A stretch of DNA of 64,000 nt, taken from positions 103,202,602 through 103,266,601 of the forward strand of contig CM068826.1 of NCBI GenBank assembly GCA_028554795.2, in the 5' to 3' direction. The notes beneath the pieces are model-generated. The model worked only from the letters and a program-made list of their open reading frames with translations, was not told the DNA's origin and did no database searches. Every line of letters starts with the position of its first letter. Position 1 is the first letter of the stretch. Of this stretch, positions 9,060 through 18,322 are shown one piece after another. A program made the position numbers and the translations under genes. This DNA is from Sinohyriopsis cumingii. Its lineage: Eukaryota > Mollusca > Bivalvia > Unionida > Unionidae.

Positions 9060-12000
9060 ATGAAACGATCCAATTCATTTGAGAAGAAAGAAGAAGAAGA
9101 AGAAAGTAAGAGGCAGAAACGTGATCTATCGCCTCGTACCAGGGCTGAAATCTTGGCACAAATTCATGCCAGTGATTTTGAAGAGGACATGAGTGAACCA
9201 GAATCAGAACCCTCTAAACCAAGTTCACCACCCTTAGTCAACCCTGAAAATTACTATTCCATTCGAGAGACGGAAAAGCGCTCCTCTAGAAAATTTAGAA
9301 CCACGGCTTACAAATACACAGTGAAGTTTAAAGATTCCAAGGCTGAAGTATCGTTAGAGAAAGCAGAAGGGTTTATCACTGGGGTGTGGGATTCTTTGCT
9401 CACTGCACTCAAGCGACAATGTCAACCCAAAGAAGACGATCGCTTGAGACTTTCCATACAACACGACGGTTTGAAATCCCCTGTTTGGATCGAGTTTAGC
9501 ACCCCTGCAGAATTGACCGCTTCCAAAGTCATGGACAAGATTCAACACGTACAACAATCTAATGACCAGTTTGACATCACCGATGGAAAAGCCACACTGG
9601 ACATGACCCACGTCTCTCCTCCTCAAGGGACCGAACAACGCAATAAGGTGTTATTGGTGAACGAACTTCGCAGTACCAAAAAGAGCCTCGTCCAAATTCA
9701 CAACCCTCAAGACCAGATGTGTTTAACCCGTGCCATCGTGGTGGGACGAACCTATGCCAACAAGAACGACACGGTAGAATGGAAAAGAGCCTGGAAAACT
9801 ATTCGACAATCGGACCGAGCTAAACAACGAAACGAAGCAGAACTCCTGTTGCAACAAGCTGGCCTGTCCAAAGACACACCCTGTGGCATTCCTGAGATGC
9901 AAAAATTGCAAGATGCCCTAGCTCCACGATACACCTTGAAAGTGCACCCTCAAGAAGTGCGCGGACCTCTGTTGTTTCGAGGGCAAGACTTTAAGGACGG
10001 AAAATACATTCACCTTTATCATCACGATGAACATTTCGATACCATTACCAGTATCACTGGATTCCTGGGATATGTTTATTATTGTGAGAAATGTGACCAT
10101 GGTTATAACAATCGAGAGCAACACAAGCATTGTGGATGGAAATGCTCAGGATGTTTGGCCTGTTCACCCTGTCTGAGCGAAGAACCAGTGCCTTGTTCAA
10201 CTTGTCTGCGCACGTTTGTCAGCCCTGCCTGTTACCAACAACATCTGAAGACGCAAGCTTCACAGAAGAAATGTGCTTGTCAACTCCTGAGATTGTGCCC
10301 TACGTGTGGACAAGGCATACGTACCAATAGTGCCAAGGCACACGTATGTTCAGGAAAAAAAAATGTCACATTTGTCATCACATCGTGGACTTGGAACACC
10401 AATGTTACGTGCAAAAATACCAATCCCCACCAGAGAAAGAGGACGGCCACAAGAAGAAAGGCAATTTCATCTTTTTCGATTTCGAATGCATGCAAGAGAC
10501 TGGCATTCACATTCCTAATTTCTGCGTGGCTCATCGAGCGTGCGAGAAGTGCATTCAAGAACCTATCTTCAGTCATTGCCCTCACTGCAGCAAGATTCCC
10601 GGAGGGCGTGAAAAAATCTTTCGAGGACCAAAGACGCTAGACGATTTTGCCAAATGGGTCTTAGACCCCGTCGACAAGACGTGGAGCCAAGAGGACATCG
10701 AACGTTACGGAGATTGTCATCGTCATGCCACGGTGATGGCTCACAATTTCTCCGGATACGATGGACAGTTTCTTTTGAGGTACTATACGGAACAAGGCAC
10801 CGAGCGTCCTAAAGTGACTTTGAACGGAGCCAAAATCATTTTCATGCAAGTGGGACAAGTACAGTTTAAAGATTCGATGAGTTACTTGGCCATGCCTTTG
10901 AGTCGAATGCCTAAAACGTTTGGAATGACAGAAATGGCTAAAGGGTACTTTCCACACTTTTTCAATACGGAAGCCAATCAACACGCCGTTCTACCCCATT
11001 TACCTGAGGCTCACTATTACGACCCCGACAACATGCGTACCGAACAACGAGAAGCTTTCTACGCTTGGTACCAGGCTCATGCTTCGGACCCTTTCGACTT
11101 TCAGGAAGAAATGTTAAAGTATTGTCGTTCCGACGTGGACATTTTACGGCGTTGTTGTGGAAAATTTAGAGAACTGTTCATGGAACACGGAGGGGTCGAT
11201 CCTTTGAAAGAAGCTTGCACCATTGCCAAAGCGTGTTCCTTAGTGTACCGCCAACGATTCATGCCTGAAAAGACCGTGGCTGTCATCAGTCCTCAAACGA
11301 CCCACTATGTCAAGCGTCAATACTCGGTCAAAGCCCTACGTTGGTTACATTACTTGTGCGACAAGGAAGACAAGTGGATTCAGCATGCCCGCAACGGAGG
11401 GGGCGAAAAGACCATCGGAACGTATTCGGTCGATGGCTGGGACTTAGAAAACCCCAAGATCGTGTACGAGTTTAACGGTTGCTTATTTCACGGATGTCCC
11501 GTCTGCTACCCTGACCGTGGCACTAAAAATCAGTTTTTGCAACGAACCATGGAAGACTTGTACCAGGACACTTGTCAGCGGCGCCTAAAGTTAGAACAGC
11601 AAGGATACCAAGTGGTGGAAATGTGGGAACACGAGTACGATCACCGTATGAAAACCGATCCCGAGTTTAAACGTCTCGTGGAAAGTTACAAGCTGATGGA
11701 CCCCCTGAACCCGAGGGATAGTTTGTACGGAGGAATGACCAATGCCACCTGTTTGCTGTACCAAGCCGACGAAGAGAAAGGAGAAGAAATCAAATACTTG
11801 GACGTGTGTTCGCTGTATCCCTACTTGTGCAAATATTGTCGCTTTCCTGTAGGGCACCCGCAATTGCTGACGGAACACATCGACCTGAAAAACATTCGAC
11901 AATACGAAGGCTTGATCAAGTGTAAAGTTTTGCCTCCCACGAACCTATACCATCCCGTCTTACCTCACCATTGTCAAGGCAAACTGATGTTTCCTTTGTG

Positions 12001-13105
12001 CCGTACTTGTGCCGAAACGTGCAACCAAGACCAACCTTGTCAGCACACCCAGGAAGAACGTGCCTTGACGGGAACCTGGGTCAGCGTAGAATTGTTCAAA
12101 GCTCTGGACATGGGATACCAACTGTTAGAAGTGTACGAAATTTGCCACTTTCCCAAGACGCAACAATACCACAAGGGTGATCCCAGTCAGAAAGGCATTT
12201 TCGCCGACTACGTGGATGCCTTTTTGAAACTGAAACAAGAAGCCAGCGGCTATCCTTCCTGGTGTCACACTCCCGAAGACCAAATACAATTCAAAGAGAA
12301 ATGCTACGAACAAGAAGGCATCACTTTAGACCACATCGAGAAAAACGAAGGCAGGCGATCGTTTGCCAAAGTGATGTTAAATTGCTTGTGGGGTAAAATG
12401 GCACAACGACCGTGTTTACCCAAGACGGAATATTTGACAGAACCTTCCCGCTACTTCCAGATGATTCACGACAAAACCAAATACATGAAACACGTGGACG
12501 TCGTTCGAGAGAATTTGATCTTGGTCAATTACGAAGAAGATTTAGACTTTGTACAAGACGACCCTTTTGGAAAGGTCATCATTGCGGCTTACGTAACAGC
12601 CCATGCTCGCTTAAAATTGTACGAAGCTTTAGAACTGTTAGAAGAACGCGTCCTGTACTTTGACACGGACAGTTGCATTTACATCCATCACCCGATTCAA
12701 CATCACCCTGACATCGAAGGAGACCGTTTAGGAGCCTGGACAGACGAGCATCCCGACGACAAGATTCTAAGTTTCGTCAGTGGCGGTCCCAAAAATTACG
12801 GCTACGAATACCGGGACAAACAAGGAGAAGTGCACACGACGTGCAAAGTGAAAGGACTGACTCTGAATCATCGTACCAGTCGAGTGGTCAACTTTGGGGT
12901 ATTGAAAGAAGCCTTGCAATCGGGAGAGGATGGAAACTTTAAAGTGACCACTCACCAACCGAACAAGATTGTACGTTTACCCACTCACCACATCGTCAGT
13001 CGACCGATGGAAAAAGTCTATCAAATCGTGTACCAGAAGCGAGTGCGGCTTCCCAATCATTTCACCTTACCGTATGGACACGTTGGTATAAAACATTGGT
13101 TGTAA
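9060..13105 (+). pseudogene. PolB: Protein-primed family B DNA polymerase, one frameshift
   Basis: Replicative polymerase of the element. The N-terminal ~330 residues are a Polinton-type extension, followed by a cysteine cluster (YCEKCDHGYNN onward, several CxxC pairs). Then come Exo I (FFDFEC), Exo II (NFSGYD), Exo III (YCRSDVD), Pol A (DVCSLYP), Pol B (KVMLNCLWGK), Pol C (YFDTDS) and a KVKG motif. These are the expected order and residues for an active 3'-5' exonuclease and polymerase. The reading frame shifts at the nine-A run 10355-10363: the first frame runs 9060-10640 and the second continues to 13105. In Polinton-2 the same region is in one frame, so this is a one-base loss, a sequencing error or, less likely, programmed slippage. 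A short C-terminal extension ends just before the TATA box at 13087-13093. Confidence 0.92.
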
Positions 13106-13128
13106 GAGGATAGTCACCCACCAGAAAG

Positions 13129-13587
13129 ATGACTTCTCCACAGCAAGAATCGAGTGAGAAACCCGATGAGAACTCCAAGTTCAAACCCTACCATTTTCCA
13201 GTCTTCTTACCTGACTATTGTGATTGTGCCCGTCGATTGGACACGTTTCAGAAATGGCCTACGGATAGGGAAGGATTACCTTCTTCGCATGTTTTAGCTA
13301 GAACAGGATTTGTCTACTTGGGACCTGAGTCAGGATTGGGATACGAGGTACAGTGTTTCGCTTGCGGACTGAAGTTACGAATGGATCTATGTATCTATAA
13401 AGATTCAGCTATTCTGGAACATACTCGATGGTCTCCGCACTGCCCTTACCTTTCTTTGGCCTTTCCACCCATCACACTACGGTACAATGTTGACGGTACC
13501 TTAGAGACGGTACCTTCAGAAACAAGACATAAAAGACGTAAAAAAGGAAAGATGTACAAGTTGGAGACTGCATTGCGACTAGTATAA
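13129..13587 (+). CDS. BIR-domain (IAP-like) protein, Polinton-1 only
   Basis: 152-aa protein with one baculovirus-IAP-repeat-like domain at about residues 20-105. It has RRLDTFQKWP, LARTGFVYLG, CFAC and EHTRWSPHCPYL, giving the CX2C...HX6C zinc-ligand pattern. IAP repeats bind caspases or IAP antagonists and can block apoptosis. No RING finger is present, so it would not be a ubiquitin ligase by itself. It is preceded by TATAAAA at 13087. Polinton-2 lacks this gene: its polB end joins almost directly to the equivalent of position 13579. It is probably a tandem paralogue of the next gene's C-terminal domain. Confidence 0.75.
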   Translation: MTSPQQESSEKPDENSKFKPYHFPVFLPDYCDCARRLDTFQKWPTDREGLPSSHVLARTGFVYLGPESGLGYEVQCFACGLKLRMDLCIYKDSAILEHTRWSPHCPYLSLAFPPITLRYNVDGTLETVPSETRHKRRKKGKMYKLETALRLV

Positions 13588-13590
13588 AAA
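13583..13590 (+). promoter_or_regulatory. TATA box of the Cys-rich BIR gene
   Basis: TATAAAAA overlapping the stop codon of the upstream BIR gene and 57 bp before the next ATG. The same arrangement, a TATA box at or over the previous stop codon, recurs at 16825, 17822, 18268 and 20055. Confidence 0.5.
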
Positions 13591-13646
13591 GGGGGCTATG
13601 GTCAAGATCGATAGTTCATTGTGACTACCAAGATTGAGCGAACAAG

Positions 13647-14390
13647 ATGAATACTTTGAAAGAGACATCGTTCCAGTTTGGGGATTGTAAAAAAGTTGTA
13701 TCTTCCTCTAGTGTGACTAATATTGGATGGATAAGACCCAGGCATTGCGACGGAAAATGTCCGGAAGGAAACTGCGATTGTCCATGTGGTTACCATTGTA
13801 ATTGCGTAACGGAGTTTGCAGACGAGTGCGATTGTGAGCCTTGCGATGGGTACGATGCTGTACGTTGTGACCTGAGCGATGCCGTAAAGCATCATGGGAA
13901 CTTTGTTCTCACTGCCCCTGTCATGGAAAGGGATGCTGTGCGTGTCAAACCTGAGGGATGCGAAAGTGATGCCGCACGTCCTCTTGGACATTTTACTGGG
14001 TTTCGTTTTAAAGGGGAATGTTCACCTTCACGTCTACCCCCCTACGGATGTCATCCAGCCCTGAGCAAACTCCTGTTCCTGTCACCCAACCCTCATCGAA
14101 ACGAACCTGTGAAAGACGAATATTCGTTTCCTGTGCGTTTGTCGGAATACTGCGACTTTGAAAATCGTCTTCAATCGTTCAAAGGAAAATGGCCTAAGTA
14201 TCTGGGAGGCCCGACCCCCGAAGAATTAGCCAGAGCCGGATTTTTCTACTTGGGCGAAGGAGATAAAGTCAAGTGCTTCAGTTGCTTTGTGTCACTTCAC
14301 CACTGGGAACCGCAAGATTCGGCCTACGTAGAACATGCTCGATGGTCACCGAATTGTCATTACTTACCCTTAGTGGGACCGAGACATTGA
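13647..14390 (+). CDS. Cys-rich protein with C-terminal BIR domain
   Basis: 247-aa protein in two parts. Residues about 30-75 hold a dense cysteine block (CDGKCPEGNCDCPCGYHCNC and onward to CDCEPCDG), probably metal-binding. The C-terminal ~90 residues form a BIR domain: FENRLQSFKGKWP, LARAGFFYLGEGDKVKCFSC, then HHW and EHARWSPNCHYL. The Polinton-2 copy (57908-57165) keeps CFSCGVSLHHW whereas this copy has CFSCFVSLHHW, so a glycine next to the zinc ligand has changed to phenylalanine. A role in blocking host apoptosis is inferred from the family. The Cys block has no family I recognise. Confidence 0.78.
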   Translation: MNTLKETSFQFGDCKKVVSSSSVTNIGWIRPRHCDGKCPEGNCDCPCGYHCNCVTEFADECDCEPCDGYDAVRCDLSDAVKHHGNFVLTAPVMERDAVRVKPEGCESDAARPLGHFTGFRFKGECSPSRLPPYGCHPALSKLLFLSPNPHRNEPVKDEYSFPVRLSEYCDFENRLQSFKGKWPKYLGGPTPEELARAGFFYLGEGDKVKCFSCFVSLHHWEPQDSAYVEHARWSPNCHYLPLVGPRH

Positions 14391-14404
14391 AGTAACTTCT
14401 TACC

Positions 14405-14806
14405 ATGTCGTTGACGAAGAAGAAACCAGATTGGCTAGGAGTCAAATGTTGGACATCACCGAGACCAGTATTTAAACTTCATTTCAAAAACGATATTGAA
14501 TCATTACCTAAAGAACTACAAGAGAAGATTTACAAGGAAGTTTGGCAGGGGTTTGCCAGAGTGAAATCTCAATGGGTCACTGTAGAACTTTTGTGTCGAG
14601 AAATTCATAAGAGGAAAGTGAAAAAAGTCAACCAGTGTGTTAGATTTCTTTGGGTCAAGGTTGCATTCCTCCTATTATATCGCTTTAGACCGTTTACATC
14701 AAAAGAGTTCAGTGACATTCTTGGACGTTACCCTGAATGGCAGTGGTCAGAAATTACTCACTATGTGGATTACTTTTGTGAATTGTACAGACTGACCTAT
14801 TCATGA
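14405..14806 (+). CDS. LPxEL-motif family protein, diverged member
   Basis: 133-aa protein with IESLPKELQEKIYKEV at about residues 31-46, which resembles ALPVELRERIYRELVKI of the next gene. The rest is divergent and rich in aromatic and basic residues. It ends in a 4-base overlap with the next start (ATGA), which suggests linked translation. LP-x-EL followed by an amphipathic helix is reminiscent of an F-box start, but the similarity is too short to assign. It has no Polinton-2 copy at matching position; that element has a different set of three family members. Confidence 0.6.
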   Translation: MSLTKKKPDWLGVKCWTSPRPVFKLHFKNDIESLPKELQEKIYKEVWQGFARVKSQWVTVELLCREIHKRKVKKVNQCVRFLWVKVAFLLLYRFRPFTSKEFSDILGRYPEWQWSEITHYVDYFCELYRLTYS

Positions 14807-15321
14807 GTACTTTACAAGAGAACATTCGTGCTTTGCCTGTGGAATTGAGAGAAAGGATTTACCGAGAGCTGGTGAAAATACAAGTGAAACGTAAAGAACA
14901 ATTGCATCCGTTACGTCACCAGATCTTTAACCACTGGTACCTGAATGGTATAAGAGAACTGATTCGTCAGAAATTGTTTCAATGGTCAGACCTTGTTCAA
15001 TACTTCCAGGCCCCCGACGATTCACGTGTTGATCATTTTGGTTACTTCGAGATTCACCTAGAGCAACCCCTTGAGGAAGACGAGGTAAAGGATTACCAAC
15101 ATTTGTTACGTGGAATCTACTTAGCGGAAGAGGAAACTTCTAATCGAACTCTGACGTTTCGGTTACAGTATGCAAGATTTACATTCCCAACTGGAGAACG
15201 AAGATCACTGGCTAGAAAGTACGTGTATTCTTTTCGAAACAAAGAGACTATAAAAACAGGCTGCTATGCCACGACTTATGTCGTATGTCATCCAACAGAT
15301 TCCGTGGAAGGAACTCAATGA
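14803..15321 (+). CDS. LPVELRERIYREL family protein
   Basis: 172-aa protein starting MSTLQENIRALPVELRERI, with the basic helix VKIQVKRKEQLHPLRHQ and then HWYLNGIRELI. Three related proteins in Polinton-2 (57044-56586, 56573-56301, 56338-55859) share the first 35-60 residues and diverge later, mainly in an acidic middle part (LEEDEVKDYQHLL) and a C-terminal basic part. The family is expanded by tandem duplication. F-box-like substrate adaptor is one possible reading of the N-terminus; no function is established. Confidence 0.65.
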   Translation: MSTLQENIRALPVELRERIYRELVKIQVKRKEQLHPLRHQIFNHWYLNGIRELIRQKLFQWSDLVQYFQAPDDSRVDHFGYFEIHLEQPLEEDEVKDYQHLLRGIYLAEEETSNRTLTFRLQYARFTFPTGERRSLARKYVYSFRNKETIKTGCYATTYVVCHPTDSVEGTQ

Positions 15322-15490
15322 CCATATTCAAACTGTGGATCATTACCATCGATTATTACAAGAACTGTATCCATTCAATTTGGGACGACAAGTGGTGTGT
15401 GTCTTAGTGACTTGTTTTCTGGGATTTCGTTTACCAGCCGATTCTTTGTGGACTCTTTACGATCAGTACTTACCACCTCCATGGCCTTAA
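15266..15490 (+). CDS. Conserved 74-aa protein, unknown
   Basis: Small protein overlapping the end of the preceding gene in another frame. It is kept in Polinton-2 (55887-55669, 72 aa) with nearly identical sequence, including VDHYHRLLQELYPFNLGRQ. Residues about 40-55 are hydrophobic (VVCVLVTCFLGF) and may form a short membrane segment. A TATAAAAA-like stretch at 15249 lies just upstream. Confidence 0.5.
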   Translation: MPRLMSYVIQQIPWKELNDHIQTVDHYHRLLQELYPFNLGRQVVCVLVTCFLGFRLPADSLWTLYDQYLPPPWP

Positions 15491-15804
15491 ATGGTCACGA
15501 AAAACTTCTTTTGCTCAAAGCCTTGCGGTTTCATCTGGATACTTCTCGACCTCAACAGGAAAAAAAGATTCGTCAACTTTTAGCTACCCAAGACGTGTAT
15601 GACGATGTGTGTGTAGCTTGTGACTTACATCCCCATTGGACAGATGTCCGTGCCTGGAAAGAATGGGGTTTTGAGGCTTGGACCCAAGAAGTGGTCCAGT
15701 ATGCACGAGAGTTGTTCAAGGAAAAAAGTTACTTTTCAACCCGTGTTAGTGACGGTGCCAGAAGAACCCGTCACCCAGGACAGGACTGTCGTGGACAGAC
15801 CTGA
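15481..15804 (+). CDS. 107-aa helical protein, unknown
   Basis: Start taken at MALNGHEKLLLLKALRF, where the Polinton-2 copy also has an ATG. The middle holds VYDDVCVACDLHPHWTDVRAWKEWGFEAW. In Polinton-2 (55672-55349) one in-frame nonsense codon at 55588-55586 interrupts it, while the overlapping membrane-protein frame stays open. The family is not recognised. Confidence 0.5.
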   Translation: MALNGHEKLLLLKALRFHLDTSRPQQEKKIRQLLATQDVYDDVCVACDLHPHWTDVRAWKEWGFEAWTQEVVQYARELFKEKSYFSTRVSDGARRTRHPGQDCRGQT

Positions 15805-15988
15805 AAGACCCTTTCGGGAGGACACTTGTGTGACCTTACCCCCTACTATAGAACTGGTTAGAACATTACCCAAAACATGTTGTACAGACACTTGTGTTTA
15901 TTCCACGTTCATAGTTATCATGTGCCTTTTATCCTTGTACTTAAGCCTTTGGCTTTTATGTATTTTTGTCTTTCGTATTCATGTTTGA
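15620..15988 (+). CDS. Small C-terminal single-pass membrane protein
   Basis: 122-aa frame with a strong C-terminal transmembrane segment (STFIVIMCLLSLYLSLWLLCIFVF) and a Pro/Arg-rich N-terminal part. It is present at identical length in Polinton-2 (55533-55165). The first 60 residues overlap the 107-aa gene in another frame, so the true start could be a later ATG such as the one at MHESCSRKK. It is followed directly by AATAAA at 15996. Confidence 0.55.
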   Translation: MTYIPIGQMSVPGKNGVLRLGPKKWSSMHESCSRKKVTFQPVLVTVPEEPVTQDRTVVDRPERPFREDTCVTLPPTIELVRTLPKTCCTDTCVYSTFIVIMCLLSLYLSLWLLCIFVFRIHV

Positions 15989-15995
15989 AACATTC

Positions 15996-16024
15996 AATAA
16001 ACGTGTTCTGAAAAAGTATATAAA
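15996..16024 (+). promoter_or_regulatory. AATAAA poly(A) signal and TATATAAA box
   Basis: AATAAA at 15996-16001 ends the left transcription block. TATATAAA at 16017-16024 begins the ATPase block. The Polinton-2 copy keeps AATAAA at 55152-55157 on the minus strand. Confidence 0.55.
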
Positions 16025-16074
16025 CTCTTGTCTTGTTTGTTTTTTTTCGTGTCACAAGTGACATTTCTCACACC

Positions 16075-16818
16075 ATGACTACCTCTGCTGTCTCTGCTCC
16101 CTCTTCCTCTACTGTCAAAGTCATCGACGAACACTTAGATCGTGCCAGTTGGGAGGCTTTGTATCTTCGCCATCCCTTTAACATGCTCATTGCTGGACCT
16201 AGCGGTTCAGGCAAAACCGAATTCGTCAAACGTTTGATCGAACATAAACATCATTTGATCGATCGGACCCCTCAACGAATCGTGTGGTGTTACAAAGAGT
16301 GGCAATCGGCGTACAGCCTCTTGCGAGAAAGTCAAGGCGATTCCATCGTGTTTGTGGAAGGCATTCCTAAAGAAGACGACGGCATCGTCTCTGACTCCCG
16401 TCAAACCCATTTGGTCATTTTCGACGACATGTTAGGAGAAGACGAAGAAGAAATTAAACTGTGGTTCACGCGCAAAGGGCATCACCGTAATGCCAGTGTC
16501 ATTTACATCACCCAAAATTTGTTTCAACAAAGTAAAGCCCATCGCACCATCAGTCTCAATGCGCATTACGTGGTCTTGTTTAAAAGCCCTCGAGATAAAT
16601 CGCAAGTGCAAGTCTTAGCCAAACAGTTAGGAACGCCTTGGCTGACTCAGGCGTACGACGATGCCACTCAAACGCCACACGCCTATTTACTCGTCGATTT
16701 GAAACCTACGACCCCCGAGGATTTGCGATTTCGTACCCACTTGTTTCACCACTGGTGCCAAGACGGAGGGCCTGTCCTGTACACGTCTCCGTCCTCGACT
16801 TCATTTCACCCCCCATAA
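16075..16818 (+). CDS. ATP: Packaging ATPase (FtsK/HerA-like, A32 type)
   Basis: 247-aa P-loop ATPase expected to pump DNA into capsids. Walker A GPSGSGKT is at residues 41-48 and Walker B HLVIFDDM at about 112-119, followed by a conserved ITQNLFQQ sensor-like segment. The start at MTTSAVSAPSS is chosen because the Polinton-2 copy begins with MATSAVSAPSS; an upstream ATG at 16033 is not conserved. Length and motif order fit Polinton ATPases. It is intact in both elements. Confidence 0.92.
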   Translation: MTTSAVSAPSSSTVKVIDEHLDRASWEALYLRHPFNMLIAGPSGSGKTEFVKRLIEHKHHLIDRTPQRIVWCYKEWQSAYSLLRESQGDSIVFVEGIPKEDDGIVSDSRQTHLVIFDDMLGEDEEEIKLWFTRKGHHRNASVIYITQNLFQQSKAHRTISLNAHYVVLFKSPRDKSQVQVLAKQLGTPWLTQAYDDATQTPHAYLLVDLKPTTPEDLRFRTHLFHHWCQDGGPVLYTSPSSTSFHPP

Positions 16819-16824
16819 AAAATC

Positions 16825-16832
16825 TATAAAAA
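16825..16832 (+). promoter_or_regulatory. TATA box upstream of the basic core-like gene
   Basis: TATAAAAA 41 bp before the ATG at 16873 and directly after the ATPase stop. Confidence 0.5.
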
Positions 16833-16872
16833 CCTCAGACCCTTTTTCGTCTGTCTCACTCTCAGTGCGAAC

Positions 16873-17826
16873 ATGACGTCCCTTCAGTCGCATCTTCCCG
16901 TCAAATTGATTCGTGCCTTGTATGGCATCAGTCGAGAAAAAGATCCAGAAACACGAGCTCGTGTCTTAGAAGCTAGTCTCAAAGAAGTCTTACGATGGTT
17001 CACGGTGACGGCACGTCAATTACTCCAATTAATCATTCAGATTCCTCATCAAACCAAACGCTTTTTCGATCGAAACAAAGTCGCTTTGGTCCAACTGGCC
17101 GATCCCCGCATCGACACTCAAACCAAAAAACAAATCATTTTGAAACCTGGAGGGAGCGGTACTCTAGGAGGGGTCATCATTCGCTCACTCTTAAGATGGG
17201 ATCCTAATGCCCCCAAAGTTATCCCTAAGACAAAAGTCCAACGAAGCCCCAAGAAGAAAAAGAAAAAGACCAGGTCCCCAAAGAGAAGAACTTCTCCAGT
17301 GGCGGGACCCTCCTCTTACCAGACACCACCCCGGAAAAAGAAAAGAAGCCCCAAGAAAAAGAAACAGAGAAAAAGTCCCCAGAAAAAGAAAAGTCCACAG
17401 AAGAAAACTAGTCGCAAGAGAGGCACTGCGGCCAGGACGCAGCCTTACACTCGCAAACCACGACCTGCCACAGCGGTGACTGTGTCTCCGACAGCCTCAC
17501 GTTTATCCACTTCTCCGTTGATGTCACCAGGAACTGAAGAGTACATGGAGACGTTAATCACACCAAGAACTTCTCCGTTGATGACCCCCAAAAGAACTTC
17601 CCCAGTGGCAGGACCCTCCAATTTAGTGGCAGTGGCTGCTGCTCACAAAGTACCTTCTCCCAAAATCAAAGTCCAAGAAAGATCGGGCATGTTACAAAGT
17701 TTACTGGATTTGTCCAAGCAAGAACTGGTTCGATTTAGTCCGTTACGTACCCCTGCACGACGTGTCATGCCTGTCATGAAGTTGATACGCCGTAAAGACA
17801 ATCAGTGGCGACGCGTTCCAGTATAA
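16873..17826 (+). CDS. Basic Lys/Ser-rich core-like protein
   Basis: 317-aa protein. The N-terminal ~110 residues are globular (LPVKLIRALYGISRE and ILKPGGSGTLGGVIIRSLL). A long basic stretch with KSPKKKKKK-like runs follows, then a P/S/T-rich part with repeated RTSPVAGPS and TSPLMTP units, and a conserved C-terminus ending KDNQWRRVPV. Such charge suggests DNA condensation in a virion, comparable in role to adenovirus core proteins; this is inferred from composition. The Polinton-2 copy (54287-53331) has a nonsense codon after the basic stretch. Confidence 0.65.
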   Translation: MTSLQSHLPVKLIRALYGISREKDPETRARVLEASLKEVLRWFTVTARQLLQLIIQIPHQTKRFFDRNKVALVQLADPRIDTQTKKQIILKPGGSGTLGGVIIRSLLRWDPNAPKVIPKTKVQRSPKKKKKKTRSPKRRTSPVAGPSSYQTPPRKKKRSPKKKKQRKSPQKKKSPQKKTSRKRGTAARTQPYTRKPRPATAVTVSPTASRLSTSPLMSPGTEEYMETLITPRTSPLMTPKRTSPVAGPSNLVAVAAAHKVPSPKIKVQERSGMLQSLLDLSKQELVRFSPLRTPARRVMPVMKLIRRKDNQWRRVPV

Positions 17827-17885
17827 AAAAGGCCTGTGACCAAGTAGGGTATCAGTGTTCTTTTGGTGCTCCTAAAGACTCAAAG

Positions 17886-18272
17886 ATGTCACCCTCCAGA
17901 AAACCCGAAGGAAAGAAAAGGAAAGGACTGCCACCACGTTTAGCCAAACATGGGGACCTGTTATCTGTCCTGTCCAAAGCTTCTCCACCCCTACGAAAAA
18001 AACTCATTCAAACGGCCTCCAAAGAGGTCATCGATACCGTGTGCGAATGTTGTTTGAACGTTTTGAAAGGCACGATCCCTTTGTCCAAACACCAGAAACA
18101 ATGCTTAGGCAAACATCGTCACGTTCTTCGCCAAATGGTTCGAAAAAAAATTCCCATTCGTCAAAAAAAGAAGATGTTAGTGCAACGTGGAGGCATTTTG
18201 CCTCTCTTGTTAGGTCCCATACTGAAAGGAGTCTTGGGAACCATGTTGGGAGGACTGGTGGGAGCAAGATAA
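17886..18272 (+). CDS. Basic protein with Gly-rich hydrophobic C-terminus
   Basis: 128-aa protein starting MSPSRKPEGK. The middle is helical (LRKKLIQTASKEVIDTVCECCLNVLKG) and the C-terminus is QRGGILPLLLGPILKGV followed by LGTMLGGLVGAR. This combination recurs in animal Polintons and adintoviruses and has been compared with adenovirus pX/pVI-type membrane-active core peptides. The start is placed after the TATA box at 17822 rather than at the overlapping ATG 17805. It is intact in Polinton-2 (53280-52894). Confidence 0.7.
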   Translation: MSPSRKPEGKKRKGLPPRLAKHGDLLSVLSKASPPLRKKLIQTASKEVIDTVCECCLNVLKGTIPLSKHQKQCLGKHRHVLRQMVRKKIPIRQKKKMLVQRGGILPLLLGPILKGVLGTMLGGLVGAR

Positions 18273-18322
18273 AAAGGCCTTCGGAAGTCCCAAGATCTCA
18301 GAATCGACCCCTGACAACCCCA

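Noticed and set aside
10346-10640. Programmed ribosomal frameshift as the normal way to make PolB
   Set aside because: The Polinton-2 copy reads through this region in a single frame without the A-run, so an indel or sequencing error is simpler.
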